DNA from: Fasciolopsis buskii
Taxonomy: Eukaryota; Platyhelminthes; Trematoda; Plagiorchiida; Fasciolidae
Assembly: GCA_008360955.1 (NCBI GenBank)
Contig: LUCM01007323.1
Span: 219,922 to 283,921, forward strand
Direction of reading: 5' to 3'
DNA length: 64,000 nucleotides
Part shown: positions 54,251 to 64,000 of the stretch, piece after piece
Layout of the letters: each line of letters opens with the position of its first letter
Position numbering within the stretch: position 1 is the stretch's first letter
Notes under the pieces: generated by a model
The model's input: only the letters and a program-made list of their open reading frames with translations
The model's database searches: none
Told to the model about the DNA's origin: nothing
Made by a program: the position numbers and the translations under genes

Positions 54251-57200
54251 TTTTCCACTTTTCTGCGAGGGTTATTGATCGACTATCTTCATTTTCGAGA
54301 ATCCTTGATATCAATTAAATAAATGTCCCAATCCATTTTACCGCAGATCACCCGATACGTGGGTTTCACGTCCACATTAAATTGTTCAGGTTATTGATGT
54401 ACCACTAATTCACCTACCGAATTCACCAAAAAGAATACCGTTTCTTTCCGTCGATTTTCAAGGTACACCTTAGCTAACTTTGCACACAATTGTAGAACGG
54501 GTAGATAAATGCGAGTCAGTAAATACAGACAGACTTCATTATACGCGTTTGTCCTTGCCACTCACACGTTCTGGCAGAGAAATTCGTGTTTCTAAGTGCA
54601 AGATTTTCGTCCCATCTGATTGACTGTATTATCAACCGTCCTCTCTACGGTCGTGTACGTGCACTGTTTGCACGCGATAAAAACACATTGTCTCGTATCA
54701 GCCGACGCTGATGTAGGCAATGTGTGGTACGTGCATGTGCATTCTTGCATGATCTGTGTATTCCAAGTGTGGTATACAAGATCTACGGTCCTCCATGCAA
54801 AGTGTTTATGAAATACTTACGTACTTAAGACCTACGACTTATAGGATTCATATACAAATTTCATTTACATCTACAATCTCGAGTTTTGAGCATGATAATT
54901 GTGTTCCTCTGGTCCCCAGTTTTAACTGTATTGTAAGATTCTCACTGGGACTGTACATGCATATGAGGTAGAATTTTGGTCAATGTAACTTTTGAATTCG
55001 ATGCACCTAGCGTGATCTTTAGCATAGCCGCGGGTTAACCATAACACCAATTTTATCCTGAAAACTAGTCAAAATTCTTCTGGATTTATGTGAAAAATAT
55101 TCGGCATTGGATCAAAGCATATTTTATTTATTTAGACTTGAAAAGTGTACGTATGTCTGCAAATTATAGACAACAGACAGAAAGCAAGCATATATCTACT
55201 CACGTGAAATGAACCACGTTTCAGACGCATTTGAAGGAGGTCTTGGAGGCTGCCTGGATTGTAGTTACGAAAAGCTTTGAAATAATTTCCAATTACTCTC
55301 TCATAATTCCGACGTACTATCTGAAATAATATGGGTGAAACCAATGTTCAACCTGTCCTACCGCGCAACTAAGTTCGTGTTCAGTAGTATGGGAGCAAGT
55401 GATGGTTGCCAGCTTTAACTAAATGTACTAACTTTGAAACAACAAGTATCGAAGGGCAAATATATAAATACTGCGAATGCCTTTCCCAGGTCATCAGCTA
55501 ACTTCTATTTTTATCGCTAACTCTTGGGTTGTTAAATAGCAGGTGAATAGATACAAGTGAAAAAGTCTGCACCTTGGGTGACGCACATTTCATAAACGAA
55601 TAGCCATGAAGCCACGATGTAAAGTGTGAGCGAATCCCTAAATGACTTATATATTTTAGTTCGAATACCAACGAGTTATTCGCATTTCACCTCGAGATCT
55701 GTTCAGTGTGCTGAATCTGGTGAACAATGTCATAGAGACGTGTGGTTCCGTAGATTGTGTTGGTTTGTGTTTACCTCATCCCGATGAACTGTTTTGATTC
55801 AGGATCTAACATAATAAACATCTTTCAGCTACTTAAGACATAAGTTTCCTCAGCGCCAGTTGTGTGTATCTTAATAAAATTCTCGTTAATTCAAGTGTAC
55901 GAAGGTTCACCAAGAGGTGAGCTATCAGCATGGGACTTTATTCACGTAGCTAAGCTACCCAAGTAAATTTTTCCTTGCGTCAATATCGTATAAGGTGAGG
56001 CAGTAGGAATGCTATTCGGCTTCATTCCGATATGATAAGTAGCCCAACGGTAAGGCAGGGTGGTGTTTGAGTCACAGATCCTGATGACAAACCCGTTTTA
56101 AATCAGAGGCATGACTCCACGATTGGCAGCGAGCGGGACAACCGGGTGGAAAATCAACCGTTCACCTTAATTCTGTGACAAAGTGATGAGGGTCGAATTT
56201 TCGTGACACGAACAGAGTCTAGTGGATGTGTCGCTCAAAATGAAGATCAAACAGGAGACAACGAGCTTCAACTTGAGCGGACCTGCATAAATCGCTAGGG
56301 CAATGGAAAATAAGTAACAGTCTTATTGACCGGCCAGCGGCTAGCAGATAGCTCTTTATTGTTTGAGTAAGGTAAAATTTATACTAGGATTGAGAAGCTA
56401 AACTGAAGCCACCAGTTATCGACAGCAATACATCACGTAAAACAGGGTAGTTCAGTGAAATGTTTCGTATTTCTCACTGTGAGGCTTTCTATTAAAAAAC
56501 TTTGACTGTGAATTCTAAAAAAGCATAGATTGTCTCAATAGAGTGGGTTTTGGTAGCCAAATACCCGCTGCCCTCATTATTATCTTACGTATCGGCATTG
56601 AAACCGAAATAATGGAGCAATTTTTCCGCAGCGTCATTTTCTAATAACGTCAAAAGTTAAATAAATTCAGCTTTCATACTTTTGCGCTTAAAGCAAACAT
56701 GTAAATTATACCCGAAATTGATTTTGATAGTCTTATCAAAAATTGAACACCGGCTGAAATCAAGGGGTCAGAACCTTTGTGGCCAAGCTTGTTCTGGGCC
56801 TTCGTGAAAGCAAAATAACTTGAAATCTCAACGGATGAGCAATTTGGATCCGCCATTTACTTTTTGGTAGTTTTGATTGTACCATCTGTAAGTGAAAATT
56901 GAAATGATCAGTGACCACTTAATGGACGATAGCGATATACAAAAACGATGTGGGTTTTTCGAAATTCCGTGTTTCACTTTATTTCTTCAATCATCCTGCG
57001 GTTTTCCTGTGGAAAAATCATGAATTTTAACGGCCTTTGCATGTGTCATTCTGGTTTGTGTTTAAAAGCCTTAACTGATTTGATTTAACGTGAGGAACTT
57101 GTTTTCTCGACGACAACTATCAACTACACTCTAACCTCAAAAAGGCCATTTGTACCATAGATAGACTGCAGACCAAAGCTCGATGTTATCGCACAGATCA

Positions 57201-59750
57201 CAATGGTTGCATGCAGTTGGTTTTCATCTTCTCATTACCCACTGCACCATTCGTAATAATCTCCGTATTGCTGTCGGAAATGAGACTGCGATTAGAATGA
57301 GTTCAGCGTGGCATCATAGTCCTAAAGCACTAGTAGCTTGATATAACTCAAACGGAGCTGTAATTATCGAACCCAGGTCACACCTAACTGTCTTTTTTAA
57401 TTAGTAGCGTTAACAAACACTTACAGGACATGATACCCATACCAAAAAGTTACTCCGATATATGAAAGGAATGAAATACCGTGAGGAGTGCGCAGAGATA
57501 AATTATTTTGATTTACCCCATGCAGCGGTTAATAATGGAATGAACTTGTCAATAGGTAAAGAATTCACCAAAATGGCCATCACACAGTTGAGTATAGTCA
57601 AAGTAAGGTTGTGTACTTAACTTCGAAAATCATCACAATATAATGATAAGTATCAACATGCTCCGAAGCATACATTAGCCGGCATCCGAGCGGGATTATC
57701 ATGAGTGCTGTCGTGTATATTGTCAACCGGTTCACAATTAAAGGAGGCCTATCTGTTTGCTTTGAATTTGAAGGTTGCACGCAGCAAAAATTAGTTTTTC
57801 GTCATCTTGTGTCAGTTATTTTTGATGGTCGATTTAAGATCACTGGAAACCTAACCAGACTATAATGGACGTGAGCATGTTGAAGTTACCACAAATTTCT
57901 CAATATTTCTTGTTCAGCGATGACAGAAGTGAATTAATTGTTTCTCAAATGAATTAGAGACCATTCCTGGATGTGACCAAGGAGACCGACCACTCAAGTA
58001 GCATGTTTAGTTGAGGATGTCGCCCAAAGTAGCAGGTGGTGTGAGGGAATGGAAGTGAAAGTCATTAGAGAACAATGCAAATAACACGGTGCTGAGTGAA
58101 CATGGACATTAAGGCAAAGTTAACAGTTGATGCCAGTGAGTCCAATGGATCATTTTGCATCTGATAGTAAGTTAAATTTTTCAAGGTCACGTTAACAATT
58201 AGTCGATCTTTGTTTTTGAAGATCAGCTGAAAGTTAGTTGCACATTTGACAGTGTGAAGTCTAAATGCTAAAATGCGGTTTAGGGCCTATTGAGATTGAG
58301 GTTTATGTTTCTTCTAAATCTGAGAAGATGTCACCTACGCATATGATATTTTCAGATAATTTCAGTCAGATAATTTCAGATGCTTCCAGATACTTTCGTG
58401 AAACCATACATACCATTTCCTGCGTTTCACACAAGTCTTCTGAAAATCATTTGGTATTATGTTGAAACTTAGTCCAAACTGCTACCACACTGTATTAATA
58501 GGATTTCGTTCATACTGGTCCGAAACTTGACCAGTATAAGGTACCGTATTTGCACTCATGTGTAGTAAGTTGTCCTAACCGTCTAAGCTTTGTCATACAA
58601 TTTACATCCAGACTTATGTTTCCCAGACTGAGGAAGAGAGACACGTTTTCACCCAGTTACAAATATTCTTGAGCAATCCAAATAATGCTGACATATTTCA
58701 GGACGACAGAAAGGTTTTCGACAAACTATGGCGTTTCTTCCGTTGAACCAAGGTTGCGAAAGTTTACTTTAACCTCAACGCTTTCACATAAATCTGTTTC
58801 CCAGATGTTGAATAACTTTGTAATCTCTCAGGCGATTTCAAATGACTGCGAATTGCGTCGGTGACCACATGAGCCTAACTTGTTTGTAGATAAGCAACAC
58901 TTGCTAACCATAAATCCTGTGCTCGTGCTGCCTAAAACTGCACATTTCAATATCTGAAGCACCATATTGCAACGAAAATTCTTCTCATTTAACTTTTTTT
59001 AAATACCGAAGTGCCCGCTAGGAGCTATAATGCCTGAAACAACTTCCTGTCATTGAAAAAGGTTCGAACTAAAGAATCTCATATTTGCTAACTGTTAATA
59101 GCAAAAACTAGTCGACGCCTGGATATGCTTGCAGGTAACGTGGACTTGTAAAAAGCTACACCGATTCTTGTAACTTGTCAATAAAAGAGTAGTTAACAAT
59201 TTAAGTGCATGAGCACTGTCATGACTTCTCTGCGTGATTCGACTTAGTTTGTAAACATAAGAAGCATAATCGTGCATCACTTCTGTGTATACTGATATAA
59301 GTATATGTGGGATGAAATTAGTTCACCATGCTCACACACCCACACTCACCAGCATAGACATTCTCACAGCAAATGGGTAGACGTCACGCTGTTGCAAATC
59401 TGAATACCACTATGCATGTCATCAAGGATCTCACACGTTTAGTGAAGCTATGAACGTGTTGTGCTAGTCGAAATCAATCGGTACCCTTTAGCAAATACCC
59501 AGAAGTTCCCAAAATGCAGGACTTAATTTTGATGTTGGAATAGAAGTCGCAGCCATAAGCTTCATTGATGAATGTCAATTAAAGAAACTGTCCTGCTTCT
59601 AAGGCCAACAACGAGAATTGAAAAAGAGCTTCTCCATAAAAAGTAAAAGGAGAACCATTTGGTTATTTACTAGGAATATGGTCGGAGGATTAGGGAAATA
59701 TATGTGGTAATCAACCATTAGTTCTGTTTGGAAATCACCTACGATTTTTT
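54251..59750. other. Long intergenic stretch, no gene recognised
   Basis: AT-rich. A possible tRNA-like A box (AGTAGCCCAACGGTAAGGCA, 56037-56056) lacks a convincing B box. A short tandem of CAGATAATTTCAG lies at about 58352-58381. No exon is supported. Confidence 0.6.
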
Positions 59751-60050
59751 TACTAGAATCTCATTTGATTCAAAAGTGAGAATAAAAAACGAATGCATTC
59801 GGGCCTTGTTTTCCCTTTCCGAAGGTGAGCCTTACCCGACTGACGAAAACCAGCGGACGAATAATCATGTGAGTCTTAAATTGACTTATCATCCGTTTAC
59901 GTCCCTAACGATTCAAGTGAGATTCTAGCGAGAAACAAATAAAGAAGCACACTGATATACGGTACGCATACGTGAAGAAGAGCAATAACCACGAAACCAC
60001 CCGAAGAAATTTTGTTCATCCACCAGTATGCGACACATGATACTGAGAAG
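59751..60050. mobile_element. Fold-back repeat, copy 2
   Basis: Collinear with 30800-31172: ACTAGAATCTCATTTGATTC, the loop with CATTCGGGCC and GACTGACGAAAA, the right arm ACGATTCAAGTGAGATTCTA, and the flank TTTTGTTCATCCACC to TACTGAGAA. The outer left arm is missing. It ends about 130 bp from the Penelope-like element. Confidence 0.65.
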
Positions 60051-60179
60051 GAAAACTTCTGTCTTTCATCAGAGAGCTGGGAAGTCAAAATAAGAAAGGA
60101 TTTATGCTAATCATAACATTTTGACAACTGTAGATCACATGCCACAAGATGTCATAATGCCAAAATCCATCTTAGGTGC

Positions 60180-60918
60180 TGAAAGTGACAACGAACAACC
60201 CAGAGTAAGGTGGGGATTGCGACAGCTTCCGCAGTGCTCAAGAGGCGACACTTTGCCAACCTGGATTGCTGACCTCTGACCTTACACAGGGTCCGGAAAG
60301 CTAGCGTCACATTCACGGTGTGGTTAGTCTGTGCTAAATGTGAAACCACTGCGCTATTAAGTGACTTAATTGTTCCAGTGCCTAACCATGCCGGGTGGTG
60401 CTCACGGATGCGTTCAGACAAGCGCCTGGTCGTGCGGCCGATGTACATTGTCCCACAGGAAGATGTGAAGAAATAGATACAAAACGAGGCTGCAGAATCA
60501 GGGACTTTGTCTTTCAACCATAATGACACTACGGGGCGGGATTTGAACAGGATACGAAGCTTGGCTGCGTAGAATGTCTTATTGATAGCACTAGTCAGTC
60601 TTCGTCGTGCTATTTCTGCTAGCGTGTCACCTTTGAATGGCAGAGATATGTATACCGGCTTTCTCTCCACCGTCGCCCTCCTAGGAACTTCCTGTTCTGT
60701 CTCCAACATCTTGTCGATTAATCTAATTGGGAAACCATTTTCAGTGAATACTCTTCTGAGCGTCTGCAGTTCAGCTTCAAGAGTATCTTCTGTGCATCTT
60801 CTTTTTGTCCTGGCAATCAGAAATCTAATTAAGTTCCTCTTCACATTAAGAGATACAAAGCTGTGGAAGTTGATGTATTGCCCATTCCATGTGGCTTTCC
60901 TGTGTACTGATAGCCGAA
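60180..60918 (-). pseudogene. Penelope-like element, 3' half: RT thumb and GIY-YIG domain
   Basis: The minus strand is open from 61024 to 60152. Real element sequence starts about residue 38 (near 60913) at VHRKATWNGQYINFHSF, a segment downstream of the RT palm in Penelope-like proteins. It runs through KNLIRFLIARTKRR-type thumb sequence to the GIY-YIG nuclease, whose motif reads CGTMYIGRTTRRLSERIREH near 60460-60400, then NSAVVSHLAQTNHTV and AEAVAI at 60232-60215. GIY-YIG nicks target DNA for priming. About 230 codons are uninterrupted, far better preserved than the other elements here. The first 37 codons of the open frame are antisense of the neighbouring copy's C-terminus and not part of the protein. 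The RT palm with its catalytic Asp pair is absent from this half. Confidence 0.88.
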
Positions 60919-61084
60919 CAGAGCGGAAGCTGTTGCAATCCGTCTTCGCAATCCTCCACTTTGTTCTCAAATACAATTTGTGGTTGCGATTCAACTCCCC
61001 TGGCCCACCCCAGTCCCAATACAAAACCTAGACAACAAAACAATTAACACCACAAATCCCCTCCCCACCCATATTTGTAAATGA
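60919..61084 (+). repeat. Penelope pseudo-LTR portion: C-terminal codons of an upstream copy
   Basis: The plus strand from 60926 reads EAVAIRLRNPPLCSQ and continues open to TGA at 61082-61084. It corresponds to the extreme C-terminus of the Penelope protein; the homologous end in the 16-kb fragment supports this. It is followed directly by the N-terminal part of the next copy, the arrangement expected for tandem or pseudo-LTR Penelope elements. It abuts the opposite-strand 3' half at about 60918-60925, where both strands share GCGGAAGCTGT-like sequence. Confidence 0.75.
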
Positions 61085-62150
61085 CTAATCCAATCCTTCC
61101 TATAGTGAAAAATTTTTTGGATGACTGTATAACTAAATCTAATTTTCCTAAGCAATATCATACTCTGTTAAGAAGAAACCGGATATACATTACCAAAACT
61201 TCACTTCAAAGACAAGCTCTTAATGGACGTGATACCATGTGCTATCACACCGCGGAATTAGAACGATCATTTGTGACATCAACTTATGTGCTCGACCAAT
61301 TGAGTGAGGAAGAAAAACAACCTTTCGAGGAATACGTTCAAACCATTGTACAAAAACAGGTGAGCCAGAAGCGCCAAGTGTTGATGCAACGATTGGAAGA
61401 ATCAAAACCATCGAGTGAGTTTCCGCAGAACCCTGATCGATTTGTTCACAATTTGTCAAACTTCAAGTCAGACAAGACGTTGTTAGAAGTTTTATCCCCG
61501 AGGCCCAAATTTTGTTGCCCAAACAGCCAGATTGCACAAATGGACTTAGAAGTTGGATTCGAGAATCCTCTCTCTCAGTTGTCGAGTTTATCCCCGTCAT
61601 CACAAATGAAATGCGAGCATTTAAATCAACTTTGGTGAACACTTGCTATCAATAACACGGCCCTAGACATACAACGAGTGGGCTATTAAAGCCAGAACAT
61701 AAGAGACGGTTAAGAGAACTGCAGAAAAATGCAGACATCATGGTATCAAGGCCAGATAAGGGTGCAGGCATAGTTCTCCTGAACAGGTCTGACTTTGACA
61801 AATCAAAATTCTCAAAAATGGCGAAGGAGAATGATAAGACCCATCAGATAGAAAAATCGTTGTCTAGTATCTTGAGACGACTAAGACAAAGGGATATCAT
61901 AGATTCGACGACATTCGAACAAATTCGGCCTACGGGAACTACTATTCCGAGATTGTACGGCCTACACAAATTACATAAAAATGGAGTTCCTCTGAGGACT
62001 ATTCTCGACATGTGCGATTCGCCGTACCATGCTGTGGCAAAATGGTTAGCTAGGTTACTGGAACCCGTTAGGCAGAAGGTAGCAAAACGTAGTCTCAAAG
62101 ACACATTTGAGCTTATCGATTCCGTGAAAGAACTAAACGGTTTTCAAGGC
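61081..62150 (+). pseudogene. Penelope-like element, 5' half: N-terminus and RT fingers
   Basis: The ATG at 61081 is preceded in frame by TAA, so it is the first possible start. Codons to 61638 match the N-terminal region of Penelope-like proteins (RRNRIYITKTSLQRQ, EEYVQTIVQKQ, and the conserved FVHNLSNFKSDKTLLEVLS). A frameshift near 61590 and a stop near 61650 interrupt it. A second frame carries on from about 61675 with LLKPEHKRRLRELQKNADIM, the RT entry motif VSRPDKGAGIVLLN at 61743-61784, and RT fingers RLYGLHKLHKNGVPLRTIL near 61950-62006, to DSVKELNG near 62140. Similarity stops there, before the catalytic palm. The continuing open frame to 62312 does not look like RT. The element copies its own RNA at nicked target sites. 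Confidence 0.88.
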
Positions 62151-64000
62151 CAAAATTTTCGTCCGAAACGCCGAATGACCTATTTCGGAAGACAGCATCG
62201 TTCATTTACTACATTTGTAAAATGTGTCTTAGCGAAAAAAACAAAAATAGGAACATTTGCCGTTGCTAGGAATTGTTCAGTTGAGGATGTCACTATAAAA
62301 TTAGGAACATAATTTGCAAGGACTTCTATTGAGATGATAAATAGCCCATAGATTTTGTGGTTTTCACTAATGACTAGCCGAAGATGATCGGATCAAATAT
62401 CGATCATTTAGTGCTTTTAACGGAACAAGGCGAAACCCATGTTGGCAAACTCAAAAAATTCCTCATCTTAGGGTACAAAAGTGAATGCGGGATTGGTGAT
62501 AAATAAATCGGTCGACGCACTTCATTTCTTCGTAAGTAATTTTATTCTCTGGATCTTTACTGAAAGTAGGTCGCAAGTTCGCATGCACTAAAAACAGCAC
62601 ATTGGAGAAGTCATCCACACCCAAATGTGCGTTATAATAATACTTTGGACAAGTTTCTGAAACGTAGTTTTACAATCTGTGTATCGTGGCTGCTAACTGT
62701 GACGGCTTCAGCCGGTAGTCTAAACTGAGGTTTAACCCCACCTCGCTTAATCAAGCGAGAACGATCCAATCGGCCTCCTGGGAGCTAAAAAACATGCTAC
62801 CTTAACTTGTCTTAATCAAGTGGTTCACATTGGTTCACACAGGATAGAGCTCGTAGGCTGACTGCCCATACCCCCATTCCTCACCCAATCTCTCGTGATC
62901 ATTGTCTCATCTTTGATTTTCAACTCCAAAGCCACCCCTGTTTGCTGTCGATCATGTCGCAAATCCGATCAATTTTAACTTGTTTCAAAATTAGAGTGAG
63001 TGGTTAGTTCCCCAGCTCGCTTTCTGATGCACGCAGCTCTGACCCTCAACCCATGCGTCATTTACGTGTGTGTAGCGGGGTTTGTCGGACAATCCTGTTT
63101 CCCAGCCGTGGTCCGTTCTGGTTGTCACAGGATTCAGTGGGACCGAAACAAAGCGGTTTTCCACTTTTGACTCCACCTTGTAGACTCGTTTTACAGCACC
63201 CTCATAATAGATCAACACGGCTGCCCTGACTTCTCTCTGATTGCTACCCAGTCGATAAGCCGAACAAAAATGCTCCATGAGAAAGACGACAATAGTAATG
63301 GGCCAAGTGAATCAGCAGAATTGATGAGAGGTGTAAGACGAACCAACAAATGCGTGGATTTGGTGGATTTTGGTGGTTCTGTTCCTCAGATCCATTGTTT
63401 CTCATTTCTTAGGCCTGATATAACCAGCCGACATTTGTTTCTCGTCGACTGTCGACATTCACACCTCAGTCGTCCCATTTTTCTGACACCCACTACTAGT
63501 GTATTTGGCCTCTCCCATCCCTATTTTTCAATCCATTTATCTTCTTTTTCCCAACCGATCCACCGTTCGTGCCATATCGATAGTGTTACTCGCGCCATCA
63601 ACGTACACACACAACCACACCACTTAAGAACGCGATCTTATCCACTCTTATTTGTTGACCCAGATTTCTCTCCCTCGCCTCCAGTCCAATGACTGCACTA
63701 ACATACATAGACAATTGTTTGACCCGATTCAGACTTCATTATCCCTGTCCCTCTTTAGTCCGGATTTCTTGAGGGTGTCGTCATCATGTACACACACACC
63801 CCACAGAGCTGCCAGTGTTCCAAATCCTTGTGCGCCCAAATATTTGATTGACTCCTCGTTCGGGAGCTTCGTACTGTTGCACACATCTTCAACCGGTTCG
63901 GTTTACCTTGCACATGCACGCACTTGACACAGTACCGAGCTGTCCTATTTGATGCATCGAGTTGAAAGTGCATTTTAACGTAGCTAGGTGCTGTCGTTCC
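62151..64000. other. Right-hand flank, no gene firmly recognised
   Basis: A hairpin CTCGCTT-AATC-AAGCGAG lies near 62745-62762. A minus-strand open frame at 62991-63278 (95 codons) has coding-like composition but no recognisable family. An open frame at 63270-63692 on the plus strand is pyrimidine-rich. Confidence 0.5.
62991..63278 (-). CDS. Unrecognised open frame, possible exon
   Basis: Ninety-five codons from ATG 63278-63276 to TAA. I do not recognise the product. It has no membrane segment or repeat, is mixed charged, and contains VRAAVLIYYEGAVKRVYKVE. Its codons and base composition look more coding-like than those of nearby spacer frames, but no splice partners or conserved motif back this up, and it could be element-derived or chance. 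Confidence 0.2.
   Translation of the reverse strand: MEHFCSAYRLGSNQREVRAAVLIYYEGAVKRVYKVESKVENRFVSVPLNPVTTRTDHGWETGLSDKPRYTHVNDAWVEGQSCVHQKASWGTNHSL

Noticed and set aside
56035..56130. tRNA-like A box AGTAGCCCAACGGTAAGGCA
   Set aside because: No B box or clover-leaf pairing; at most a degraded SINE head.
62151..62312. Continuation of the Penelope open frame to 62312
   Set aside because: After about 62140 the translation no longer resembles RT; the open frame seems to run on by chance into flanking sequence.

Overview
This is a eukaryotic window of moderate A+T content. It is dominated by old transposable-element debris and contains one clearly recognisable host gene, an alpha-tubulin split by introns. 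The company of elements (RTE-like and CR1/Jockey-like LINEs, a Penelope-like element with a GIY-YIG domain, BEL/Pao Gag-protease, tRNA-derived SINEs) together with a conserved animal tubulin suggests a digenean trematode (fluke). The base composition seems less A+T-rich than Schistosoma, so a liver- or lung-fluke type genome is my guess; that assignment is inference.

Layout. 1-1840 (+) is the 3' two-thirds of a decayed RTE-like LINE, cut by the left edge. 2991-5202 (+) carries the last two coding exons of alpha-tubulin (codons 76-451); the exon(s) for residues 1-75 are not visible, so the LINE may lie inside the tubulin intron. 9667-12035 (-) is a longer RTE-like LINE with endonuclease, reverse transcriptase (RT) and C-terminal tail all recognisable but full of stops. 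14419-15810 (+) is a CR1/Jockey-like RT relic. 16107-16550 holds a short rearranged Penelope-like (PLE) fragment. 23911-25838 (-) is a compact BEL/Pao-type element, with Gag and aspartic protease between short direct repeats and no pol. 38109-39481 is a 1.37-kb element bounded by 215-bp inverted arms that differ at one base. 60180-62150 is a larger PLE whose 5' and 3' halves lie head to head.

Scattered between these are three copies of a tRNA-derived SINE, a second repeat family with a tRNA-like A box (four or five loci, clustered at 52.7-54.3 kb), two copies of a fold-back repeat (30.6 and 59.75 kb), an unclassified repeat pair (18.07 and 41.67 kb) and microsatellites. The long spacers (5.2-9.6, 18.2-23.7, 25.8-30.6, 41.8-48.5 and 54.3-59.7 kb) show no gene I can support.

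The elements do not form a pathway with the tubulin gene. Their interest is structural: inverted PLE halves that look like twin-primed insertions, near-identical inverted arms around an eroded interior, and a pol-less Gag-protease element with nearly identical terminal repeats. I found no bacterial-type operon, CRISPR array, rRNA gene or intact tRNA gene.
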